Assembly (NCBI GenBank): GCA_025201705.1
Contig: MU617150.1
Coordinates: 1 to 21,499, forward strand
DNA length: 21,499 nt
Direction of reading: 5' to 3'
Source of the DNA: Dissophora ornata
Taxonomy: Eukaryota; Mortierellomycota; Mortierellomycetes; Mortierellales; Mortierellaceae
In this document: positions 1-8,944 of the stretch, piece by piece
Numbering within the stretch: position 1 is the stretch's first letter
How the letters are laid out: each line of letters begins with the position of its first letter
Notes under the pieces: model-generated
What the model was told of the DNA's origin: nothing
Databases searched by the model: none
Seen by the model: only the letters and a program-made list of their open reading frames with translations
Made by a program: the position numbers and the translations under genes

Positions 1-388
1 AAGATGTTGGAAGAGTCCTGCTGGACAGTGCTCAATTATCACATCTCTTCCTTCGCCACTCATCAGAAATGATCATGCATCATGCACTGGGGCACGGCTT
101 CGTTTTTGTGTTATTAGTTCCAAGAGCACAATAAATTGGCAGGCCCCCCCCCCCCCTTTTTTTTTTTTCTCAGTGGCAAAAAGAAAATCAATTAAAAGTC
201 AGATATGGCCGTTGTTCAAAATATAATTATTAGAGCGAGATTGGAGTGGCGAAAATGTGCTAGACTAGAGATACGGTATTCTTTTTTGTTACAGAGAAAT
301 CATTATGAAGATTGAGGGGTTGGGGAGGAGGAGAAGTTGGATTACAAGCTATGAAGTGTATAAAAAAACTATGAATAATTTTTTTTTT
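1..388. other. Intergenic, 3' flank of the tetraspan gene
   Basis: I see no coding region here. The stretch is AT-rich and lies downstream of the minus-strand membrane-protein gene. Its most visible feature is a homopolymer pair, 13 C followed by 12 T at 144-168. A canonical AATAAA for the minus-strand gene is not obvious. A short plus-strand open frame starting at 305 is the complement of that gene's last exon and is not credible. Confidence 0.6.
144..168. repeat. C13-T12 homopolymer tract
   Basis: Thirteen C (144-156) run directly into twelve T (157-168). It is a simple-sequence tract in noncoding DNA. Such tracts are prone to slippage and to length errors in sequencing, so the exact counts may not be reliable. 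Confidence 0.85.
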
Positions 389-1377
389 TTACACGGTGAT
401 CTGCATAGGGATCTGCTTCTCGCTGTCACCGACGCGAGCGTGCAAGATGCGCTGGTAGGAGACAAGGCAGACGCAGAAGTAGAACTGGAAGAAGGCGCTG
501 ATGAGGAACTCGATGATGATAGCAGCCCAGTTAAGACCAATGTCGTAGTAGTAAGAGTAGTTGCTGTAGTTCACAGCTGTGATGATAATCTGAACGACGT
601 AGAGAACGGCCCAGGCGATGGAACCGATGACGAACATTCTGATGAAACGGTCGACCCACATGGGCTCCTCCTTGTAGATACCGACGAAACCGTAGGCGGA
701 CACAACAGCCACCACGATGTAAAGGATTCCGAGAATAATACTAATAGTGGCGTAACCACCTATTCGATGTAATGATAAAGGAAGCGTTAGTTTGTTGTTT
801 CAGGAATGAAAAAAGGCGGGTTTAGCAGTTGAAAAACAGTTAGTTTACCATAGTAAGAGCCGTCAAGGAACAATATAAGACCGCAGTATCCGTAGAAAAT
901 GAACATGAGGATAGCGATGATCATGGCGCCGGTGTGCAGAGGGAAGCACAAACAGCAGTTCTCGACCTGTGGCATCTTTCCGGTCAGACCTTGTCCATTA
1001 CCGGTGACCACTGGCATCTCTGTCGTGGTTTGCTGTTGCGTGTAGACAATTGTCGCAGGCTGAGCCTGATCCTGGGCAAAGTAAGCCTGCTGTTGTACGG
1101 GGACAGGCTGGGCGTACTGCTGCTCAATGGGGATAGGGGCCTGGGTGTACTGCTGCTGCACAACAGGCGACTGAGGGTAGGCCTGCTGTGGTGCGGGCGA
1201 CTGAGCAGCGTAGTAGGGTTGCTGAGCCTGATCGGGGGAAGGCTGGTATTGGTAGGCAGGCGTGCCGGGCTGTTGAGGGGTGACATATTGGTAGGTGGGG
1301 GTTCCCTCGGGGCCAACACTGCCGGGAATGGGGGCAGGGGCGTAATATGCGGGCTGCTCTGATGGAGGGACGGACAT
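389..1377 (-). CDS. Four-helix membrane protein with P/Q/Y-rich N-terminus, LAPTM-like motif
   Basis: Two exons, complement(389..759, 849..1377), with an 89-nt intron (GTAAAC...AATAG) that splits a glycine codon; the product is 299 residues. Residues 1-138 are rich in P, Q, Y and A, with repeated QQ-x-Y blocks, and are probably disordered and cytosolic. The motif CCLCFPLHTG at 141-150 leads into helix 1 (about 149-171); further hydrophobic segments lie at about 180-203, 213-238 and 253-277, followed by a short polar tail. The C-C-x-C...T-G motif just before helix 1 resembles the start of LAPTM-type lysosomal or vacuolar tetraspan proteins, so an endomembrane or vacuolar location is a reasonable guess; MARVEL-like proteins are an alternative. 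The ATG at 1377 begins the only open frame reaching the helices, and a TATA-like element lies about 100 nt upstream. The gene model is firm; the family assignment is tentative. Confidence 0.85.
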
Positions 1378-1476
1378 GGTGGTCTGAAGATGTGTAGTGT
1401 TCGAGAAAAAGAGAGGGAGCGGGTAGTAGGAAATAACAGAAAAACGAACTCGAGGGAAGGAACCGAGGACAAGGTG

Positions 1477-1484
1477 TTTATATA
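1477..1484 (-). promoter_or_regulatory. TATA-like element of the tetraspan gene
   Basis: The minus strand reads TATATAAA, 100 nt upstream of the ATG at 1377. The distance suits a TATA box with a 5' leader of about 60-70 nt. This is a sequence match only. Confidence 0.45.
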
Positions 1485-3618
1485 TTGCGCCAAAGGAGTG
1501 TACACTTGCATCTCGACCAGGGGAGGGGGGAGAGCGGAGTCCAATCTCTTAGCTCTTAGTTTGGGTATAGAGTGAGGGCGATGGGACCAGTATGCAGCCG
1601 AGCTCTCAAGATGAAGAGACAAATAAAAAACATCCAGAGCTGATGTTGATACGACACAACAGGGTACGTTTGCGAGAAGCGGCAGCAAACCTAAAAAAAG
1701 AAGTGCTTCACCTCCGGTGCTCCCACTCTCATTCAGGAGGGAAGAGTGAGATGACACATCGTCGACTCTTGTGTTCCTAAACACTTGTTCATTGCCCAGA
1801 CGAAATGCAGGAAGGTTGCAATCTTAAATTACATCCGGATTATCCAACATCATCAGAGGGATGAAGGATTCTTATTCATTTCTGCGTCTGTTTATCCGCA
1901 TCCTTCAGTGCGATGGGGAGCTTTCCTCCCCCTCCCCCTGGTGGATCACAGGGAGCCATAACACGCCGCTGGAAGTGGTTTAGCATTGTCCATTGAATAC
2001 ATGTGGAACCTTTCAATTGTTCGTTTAGAGTTGTCTGTCCCCTGTCTGCATGCATGCAATCAATACATCAAGAGGTACATGCGAGAACAAATCCTCAGAG
2101 CCGACTGCACTGCCTCACACTTTGTTTGTTTTGATCCTGTATCACGAACCATGCTTTCGGCCTTTGACCTCATGTGCTACAGTACTAAGGTTGGGCATGG
2201 TCGCCATTCACGGCATAAGGTTACCGCAGTTCAGAACCTTCACAGAGCACCGGAATGTGTCACTTTCTCAAACGTAATCACTGTCCACACTGAAGATACT
2301 CCTCGCCGCACCTTTTATTTTAATGCAATTCTCCATAGTAAATATGTGGTCACCAAAAAAAAAAAGGAACTGAGAGCACTCAAAATGGAGAACGCTTGAT
2401 CCAATTTCTGTTGTCATGGTGGTGTTTATACCCGATAGGGTTCCAGACCGCGTCCCCATTCAGTCACTCCAACCCTAAAATAGTAACGCCAATCGCACAA
2501 AAAGCATTTCGTTGTTGGTCTTAAAGTTTCGGCATTCATGTTGAACTACGGCAAGAGCAACATAGACTACGATGAGCGAGGACAACAAAAACGACAGAGG
2601 CGACTAACGAAAGGCACCGCCCGTGTTGACGGTAAAAAAATCTGCCAGCTTGTTTTGGCACAGTGGCGCCATGGTATACAACCTAAAAAGCGCAACATCT
2701 GACACATTCGTACTTCCCAAAAAAAAAAAAAAACTCAGCTCTTCCGATCGATTATTCTTTCAAGTCCCATGTCCCAACTTTGTGTTCGCCACACTCAATA
2801 CGTTCTCGATCGTATTATTATGCCGGAGGGCGGTGCACAGAAGAGGTGAAAAGATTATCCTTGTCTGCATCCTCACGTTTATCATGGTCCAAGGGTCCTT
2901 GTGGCGTACATTGTTCTATGTGGGTCAATAAGGATGAATGCTTGTTTGAATTTCATGCGAGTAGACATGTCACTCTATATTCAATCTGTACGATCATCTC
3001 ATTGGTGTAAAGTGCCACCTTAATTTGGTTATGGTTTTTTACTCTGACTGGAAAGCACGCCCCTATACCGAGAACAAAAAGAATCAATGGAAAATCGATG
3101 CATGCATCTCAAAATACATATATGCTACAACTGTTCAACACAAAGCGATGGACCCAGACCGAGGAGCTTCCGTTGGGCCTCGATTGTCTGTTGTGGCGGA
3201 AGCTCTTCTTCTCCCAAACTCCAATTCCCCCAAACCCCATTTTCTTTTTTTCATTCTGATACTCTCAATCTCTGAGCGCCTATGTTTTCATGCACCAACG
3301 ATCTGTAACGTTGTTCAAGAGTATTTATTGCTCAACTGCTCATATCATTTAGTCAAAGGTGCTAATAAATGAAATCTGCTTGCCGCCATGAACGAAGGCG
3401 GCAATGGAGCGGAGGGTGGGGGTTTTTTTTTACAAAAACAGATATACTCCTATCTGCCCTGGCTCACATTCTAGAAGTCAGTCAAAAGCAAACTTGGCCT
3501 AAAGGCATTCGTACATTAAACGATTACCTCTGGCATAGCAATGATGCAAGATCATCTCTCAACTTCAGTCAATAGAAAATAGTCGGGCACTATATTACTT
3601 TAATGCCAGTATTAGTTG

Positions 3619-3828
3619 CTACTTAGAAGGAGAGGGGAGCTCATTAATAGCCGCAACTACTTGAACAAAATCATTATTCCCACAGAAAGGAGATGAAAAT
3701 TCGTGAGCGATTGGAACGCCATTTCCTCCACTGAACGAGTCAATCTGAAACGCCTTTTGGGAGTCCAAGGTCTATTTTTTGCTTTGTCCTTCGACTTTCA
3801 TCCACTTCAAATTTTGGGTCGGCGACAT
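3619..3828 (-). pseudogene. Possible relic coding fragment A
   Basis: Read on the minus strand from an ATG at 3828 to a TAG at 3621-3619, this gives about 70 codons with one in-frame TAG at 3774-3772. The part after that stop has protein-like composition, including FSSPFCGNNDFVQVVAAINE. A C-to-T change in a former CAG would explain the stop; the AG of that TAG could also be a 3' splice site, since the following codon is in phase. I cannot match it to a family. It may be the 3' end of the same decayed gene as fragment B upstream on this strand. Chance is a real alternative. Confidence 0.22.
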
Positions 3829-4381
3829 TTTTAACGTTCAATCAAGTGGCACCTCGCATACATAATGAGACAGAAACTGGCGACATCCTCAAAGGGTGAC
3901 CCCGTATTTTGTTATTTCGCTTCTGGCGATGTGTTCGTGGAATACGCCCAGAACGGGACTGCCTTTGGGTTGCCACCAATTTTGAGTAAACAGCATTGGA
4001 GACCATCGACGCATGCATGACGGACCATGGCGGGGATTGAGGCTAAATGTACCGAAAAAAAATAGATGGAGGGTACATTGACTGTCGAAACAAGTACCCA
4101 ACACAGCCTTCGGGCGCCATGAACCCCTCTGCGAGGGTATCTACAAGCTCGTTTAGGCATAATGTTGATATTGTATCGAATAAAGCTGAAAGAAAGGTGC
4201 AGCAGGTCGTTTGCATTCAAAAATTGATAAACCACATAAGAATGGTACTTTTGTTCGCGGAGAATGCAGACAACAGTACTTTTAAGTGCCGTGCTCAGAT
4301 TAGTGAAGGAGTTTGCAAGCTCACTTTGTTACCCTTACGGGTTTTATTGAGAAGACAGATTAAATCGAACGCATTGAGTCG

Positions 4382-4441
4382 CTGAAAGCCATACCTCGGG
4401 AGCATTACATACCTCGGAAACACATCAGAAAGGGCTTTCAG
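4382..4441. repeat. Short inverted repeat enclosing two direct repeats
   Basis: CTGAAAGCC at 4382-4390 is matched by its reverse complement GGCTTTCAG at 4433-4441. Inside the pair, CATACCTCGG occurs at 4390-4399 and again at 4409-4418. The arms are only 9 bp, too short to call a transposon end. Confidence 0.35.
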
Positions 4442-4512
4442 AGGTCAAACCATACATCAACCGGTCAACATCGCTCGAAGGACGTGATTGATGAATGGAC
4501 TTGCGTGTTAAC

Positions 4513-4866
4513 TTAGTTGTCTTTATTGGTTTCTACGGCGATGACCTCCCAGATCCAGAAATATTGCGACGGTGGAGGCATGTCCAGCCGAACACCACGG
4601 GTTTTGAAAACGGCAAAGACGAGCCTTCCTGCCGCCAACCATACCTCAAACTGTTTCTATTGCCCAGACAAACCATTTGATGAAGGAATCTGCAAATCCA
4701 CTTAGCCATGTATATCGATTTCCAGTGCAAAAACCACCATTTCGGCCTCTTATTTGATTCGATTAAAAATGTGCCAGTGCCCATCCCATGCTACAAAATG
4801 GCCCCAGGATGAGTCTTTATGGCGGCAAACCCGTATTACACATTCTCCCCCGGTTGGAGGAACTAT
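4513..4866 (-). pseudogene. Possible relic coding fragment B with three in-frame stops
   Basis: One minus-strand frame stays protein-like for about 118 codons but carries stops at 4752-4750, 4704-4702 and 4659-4657 and ends with TAA at 4515-4513. Readable pieces include SSWGHFVAWDGHWHIFNRIK, FEVWLAAGRLVFAVFKTRGV and SQYFWIWEVIAVETNKDN, with alternating hydrophobic and charged residues typical of beta-strands. All stops are TAA or TAG, which could come from CAA or CAG by C-to-T change. I recognise no family. A chance open frame or a gene with introns I could not place are the alternatives. Confidence 0.28.
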
Positions 4867-5463
4867 TTATGAAAGAAACTACAGGCTATGTTGGTCTTTC
4901 TTATCGGTTGCCAGGAGTAAAAACTGGATCATTCAATTGGACTTGCTCTAATGACGCACACAAGGTGATGGTATCTCAACCTTTGGGTTTAGTAGTTTTT
5001 TATTTGATCTGTAACACGCCCGAGCAACTTATGGAACCCGTGCAAGTTCCGCTGCCACTCTTACTGACCCCCCAGGAGGATATATGTTTGCAACGGAAAC
5101 AACCTGTTACGGAGAGAATGCGCGATTCAAACGAGTCAAAGATGAGCTGCTTTGTTGCTGGCAGATTAGATCGACGAGGTTTAACGGAAGGCTGAGATGA
5201 TCTGCTTAACTACTGTAATGATTTTGCTTTATTAGCTACTTTCGATATCTTTGTGCTTGAATACGAACTTACTCATGTCCATATCCTGTCTGCACAGTCT
5301 CGATGCTGTACGCCAGATTCTCCAAGATCATGCAACTTCATGAGATGGCTGAGCAAGGGCCAAACCGCTTCCTGTCCAATAAGATTTATTGATGCGTTCG
5401 GTATTGGGTTGTCCTGACGCGTTTCTTCTCCCTCCTTTCCCCTTTCCATAGGCAGCGACGACC

Positions 5464-7577
5464 ATGGACTTCACGGAACCATACAAACACTCACAGTTCC
5501 TAACACTCTACTCTCCGAACGGCAAATACCTTGCCTCATACCACCTTGCTCAGGAAGGTTTCGTGCGGTTGCATCCCTCCGCACCAGTCCAGGCAAACGA
5601 AGATGGAGGTCGAGGTGTGATCATCTTTCGCTTCGCGGCCACCATGCAGATCATGAGGGCGATTGAGATTCGGCTCTTTCGGGATTCGCTCCCGACGATC
5701 AGCGAAATCGGCTGGTCGCCAGACTCGACCATGCTTCTGGCCGCCTGCCCTGTCACGGGTACCATACTCGTTTTCTCATTCGAGGAGGAGGAGTTTCGAG
5801 CAACGATAACGGTTCCTGGGATCATTGGGAGTAACAGTGGTGGTCCAGGATCATATGGGTCAGGAACCGCGGGTGGAGGCAAGGGTCAGAACGGGCAGCT
5901 GAAGAACAGTGAAACGAAACAAATGCGGGAGCTTCGAGCACTTGGATACACGCCTCCTGGGGGCGAGGTCCTACGCGGTGTACGTTTCAGTGCAGACTCT
6001 CGACACATCCTCATCTGGGAAGACCATCTCCTTCGACTCAGCATCTGGTCCCTTGAATCCTCCAGTGAAGTCTCCACGCACTCTTTGACACCACACCAAG
6101 AGCAGCGGCAACAACATACCCGAGTCCATGCGATCGACCATCCTAAAGCCACGTCCAGATCCTCCGTCTCCTCCAGCTCTATACCGCCTTACAGCACTCT
6201 GGGCACAACATCAACGTCGGCTACTGGAGTAGCATCGCAATACGCCTGCGGCTTGCGTGGCGATCTGCAGTATTTCGCGATTGTAGAGCGTAATGGACGG
6301 GAATGCAGGGACTATATATCAGTGTACGCTACAGAGGACTTTTGGACTCGACCACCTGTGCACACATTTGGGGTTGCAACTGAAAGTGGAGGTGGGATCA
6401 AGGATGTCGAAGGCATTGCCTGGAGTCCTGACGGACGTTATTTGGCCGTGTGGGAGAACCCGCTTTTGGATTTCAGGATTGCGGTTTACTCCTTGGATGG
6501 GCGACGTGTTGGCTTCTATGAGGTCACGCCAGAAAATGAGAGCTCGAGCAATGCCGCTCCTAGAGAGTTTAGCAGCGGAGGCGGCGGGATGGGCGTCAAG
6601 TCTGTGTGTTGGCATCCAGGGTCGAAGTTGCTGGCCCTTGGAGGATACGACCAAAAGGTAAAACGCATGATACAATTGGACTCTGACTTGTCTTCGTCGG
6701 ACGATAGTAACCAGTGCTAACAACCGGACTGATATTTTTTTGGGTTCGACAATTAGATCCGGTTACTGAACCATTTGACATGGAAGCCTATAGTTGAGTT
6801 TTGCCACACAGCGCAAATCAAATACGGATCAGGCACAGTACTCTGGCGCGAGTCTGATTCAACAGTTGCAGTGGCAGGATCTGTCCGCGTCCAGGGAGGC
6901 ATTGAATGTAAGGAGTGGCATCCTTTTTTTTTTTTTTTTAGTCTTTGTTAGGTCATGGAGGAGAGATCTGACAGCTATATTTTCTCAACGCATTGGATAG
7001 ATACTGTCGCAGATCAGCCAGCCTGGATCCCAACGGTCCGTGTAGATACCCAAAAGCCCAACGCCAAAATCGGAGTTGGCTGGTGCGATTTTAACTGTGA
7101 AGGAACTCTGCTTGCATCGCGGAATGGTATGTCCGTCTTACATCTCGGTCCTATCTCTGCTGTAACTTTGAGTCTCTTGTTCATGCTACGAGTCCTTCTA
7201 CAATCACTATAGATAATATGCCAAACGCGTTGTGGATTTGGTCAATGCTTGAGTTGAAACCAGTGGTTATTATCCAGCAGCAATCACCGATCAAAATTTG
7301 TCGCTGGGATCCCGGGTCACCGTCAAGGATTGTGTGGTGTTGTGGCTCTGGCTATATCTACAGCTGGCAAGCATCGTTGGAGGTCTACGGGGGAGTTATT
7401 GAGGCTGTTGAGGTACCCGGAGAAGGATTTGAGGTATCGTCGCTAAAATGGTGTCCTGATGGTAAGGGGTTGTTGCTGATGGACAAAGAGATGTTTTGCG
7501 TAGCCTTTCCAATTGAAGAGGACGAACAGCACACCATTCATGAGGACACTGCCTCTATATTTGCTCAACGTCGGTGA
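5464..7577 (+). CDS. WRAP73: WD-repeat protein WRAP73/Wdr8 (centrosome or spindle-pole-body anchoring)
   Basis: Four exons: join(5464..6657, 6757..6907, 6952..7126, 7213..7577), about 627 residues. WRAP73/Wdr8 proteins are WD-repeat factors of centrosomes and spindle pole bodies; in fission yeast Wdr8 acts with Msd1 and the kinesin Pkl1 to anchor spindle microtubule minus ends. Family features include an N-terminal SPNGKYLASY, WSPDS, DYISVYATEDF, the block GIAWSPDGRYLAVWE, YSLDGRRVGFY, SVCWHPGSKLLALGGYDQK with IRLLNHLTWKPIVEF across intron 1, RNDNMPNALWIW across intron 3, and VPGEG near the end. It exceeds the human protein (about 460) because of insertions, among them a Gly-rich loop near residue 125 and a Ser/Thr-rich loop near 215-260. 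The start matches the family N-terminus and has CCATGG context. Oddity: the best donor of intron 2 (GTAAGG at 6908) leaves one base, while the acceptor at 6951 needs phase 0; see findings. Identity is secure, exon 2/3 join is not. Confidence 0.9.
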
Positions 7578-7581
7578 AAAT

Positions 7582-7587
7582 AATAAA
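7582..7587 (+). terminator. Poly(A) signal of WRAP73
   Basis: AATAAA starts 5 nt after the WRAP73 stop codon, in the 214-bp gap before the convergent uL13m gene. The position would give a very short 3' untranslated region. Confidence 0.5.
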
Positions 7588-7652
7588 AGAAATAATGTAA
7601 ATAGCCTTGAGTAAAACGTCAAGTTTCCATGATCCATAGGTTGATGATGTTG

Positions 7653-7658
7653 TTTATT
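7653..7658 (-). terminator. Poly(A) signal of uL13m
   Basis: The minus strand reads AATAAA 134 nt past the uL13m stop codon. It lies closer to the WRAP73 stop than that gene's neighbour does, so the two convergent transcripts may approach or overlap. Confidence 0.5.
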
Positions 7659-7791
7659 GTACTATATCGACAAAATAATGCTGATCAGAGTTTCCGTACT
7701 CCTGTTGTTTTCTTCGCCTGCCTCCTTATCCCTTCCATGGAACAATTTGGCCACCCGACTTGAGATTTGGACTACCCTTTTCTCAAATTCT

Positions 7792-8639
7792 CTATGACTC
7801 CACTTTTGATGGATCCAAACGAGTCTCCTTTCCAAGAGCGTCGTACCGCTTGACAATGTTCTGCTCATAAGGGTGCTCTTCGCCTTCAAAGACAAACAGA
7901 CGGGCGAGTCTCGGATCGCGAAGACGGTTCTTGGGCAACATGCCCGAGACTGCCTTGCGGATAATGGCGTCAGGGTTCTTCTCCATAAGATTCTCAAATG
8001 TGACCTCCTTCAATCCTCCAGGGTATCCCGAGTGATGTCTGTAGAGTTTGCTCTTGGCTTTTGTTCCTGTCGTGGTGACATTCCTGGCATTGATCACAAC
8101 AACGTAGTCTCCACAGTCAGCTATAAAGTGTGAGATCGCACCGGAAGAAAGAGGGGAGTCGAAGAGTCAGCATTCTGGTATGTATCTCAGCAATATCGTA
8201 GCGGATCGTGGAACCGAAAGAGCGCACGGGAGGGAGAGCAATGGCGAAGATGTATAAGTTCCTGGCGTGTAGTTGTTGAAAAGGTTGAATATAGGGGAGT
8301 GAGTGGTGGTTGGCGCGATGGGTGATCAGCCTGTTCGTTTTCCTGTTATTGGCGCTCTGCTGATCCTGCCTGGAGGTTGTCATTGTGTGAGGACAAGGAA
8401 GGGACTTTACATGCAGGGTCGTAAATTGGCTTCTGCTTTCCCATAAGTGTCTCTGCGATTCCAACGGACATGCGTCCGAGGACCCTCTGCTTGGCATCCA
8501 CAAGGTGCCATACTCTGGCGTATGCCAAAGCGGTCTATCATATGAGTATGAATAAGCGTTAGGAAGGCGTGTTCCGAGGTATCTTTACAAGCGTCGCAAG
8601 TTGTGCCGGCGAACACACCTTTCCAATGGCTTGAGACAT
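7792..8639 (-). CDS. MRPL23: Mitochondrial large-subunit ribosomal protein uL13m
   Basis: Three exons: complement(7792..8120, 8411..8534, 8619..8639), 157 residues. It is a structural protein of the mitochondrial 54S subunit, homologous to yeast YmL23 (163 residues) and bacterial L13. Exon 1 encodes only MSQAIGK; exon 2 continues [20 protein letters not shown] and exon 3 begins [14 protein letters not shown] after a split serine codon. Further family marks are [33 protein letters not shown] and [13 protein letters not shown]. The 21-nt first exon was chosen because the open frame before LAYARVW has an in-frame stop and no ATG, while a phase-0 GT-AG intron (8535-8618) joins it to an N-terminus like the yeast protein. 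The second intron (8121-8410) is 290 nt, the longest in this window. The gene is divergent from mIF2 and convergent with WRAP73. No cleavable presequence is evident, which is usual for this protein. Confidence 0.93.
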
Positions 8640-8944
8640 GGCTGCGATGTATATTTATAAGGTGAAGCAAAGGAGACAAACAGGTAATGGAGGATGCACA
8701 AGGCCTTCGTGAGGGAGCCAGGGACGAGGGACGAGGGTCCGTTCGGTGTACTGTGGCTGATTGTTGATGTTAAGGGTTGAATGTTACCTTATTGGGAAGG
8801 GGACAGTCTCTCCGTGACCCATGGCTGGACGTCTTCAAACCTCTTTTTTGTCAATCCCCATTCTCATTCCGCCACAGCACCGCAAACGGAAGACACGGAA
8901 AGGAAACGGGGACTCCCTCTTCAGAGACCATAATACAATTCAGC
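8640..8944. promoter_or_regulatory. Candidate bidirectional promoter of uL13m and mIF2
   Basis: 305 bp separate the two divergent start codons. On the minus strand a TATAAATA-like element at about 8651-8658 is only some 12-20 nt from the uL13m ATG, too close for a normal TATA box. A reversed CCAAT-type sequence lies at about 8789-8793, a GGGACGA repeat at about 8727-8742 and pyrimidine runs at about 8845-8850. The mIF2 side contains two out-of-frame upstream ATGs (8781 and 8821). A joint promoter is inferred from position and shared pathway. Confidence 0.5.

Larger units (their letters stand above)
1378..5463. other. Long intergenic region without an intact gene
   Basis: About 4 kb between two divergent genes. 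Open frames here reach at most about 137 codons (plus strand, 1986-2399) and show no domain, no convincing splice structure and no family resemblance. The region has A/T runs at 2355-2365 and 2719-2732 and several TGCATGCA-type palindromes. Between 3619 and 4866 the minus strand holds coding-like stretches broken by stops, listed separately. The end next to 5464 is the likely WRAP73 promoter and leader. I found no tRNA-type promoter pair. Confidence 0.6.

Noticed and set aside
984..1784. 266-codon minus-strand open frame rich in Ser/Pro/Leu
   Set aside because: It overlaps the first exon of the tetraspan gene in another frame; its length comes from the codon bias of the P/Q-rich repeat, and it runs through the promoter.
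1986..2399. 137-codon plus-strand open frame
   Set aside because: No domain, no neighbouring exon in phase and ordinary composition for noncoding DNA; such a length is expected now and then by chance in six frames of 21 kb.
2656..2666. TGGCACAGTGG, a match to a tRNA-type A box
   Set aside because: No good B box follows within the expected distance and the flanks do not fold as a tRNA.
4788..5195. 135-codon plus-strand open frame
   Set aside because: No family resemblance; partly the complement of the minus-strand relic, and it lacks a convincing start context.
8651..8658. TATAAATA element on the minus strand before uL13m
   Set aside because: Too close to the start codon (about 12-20 nt) to act as a TATA box for the mRNA as modelled.
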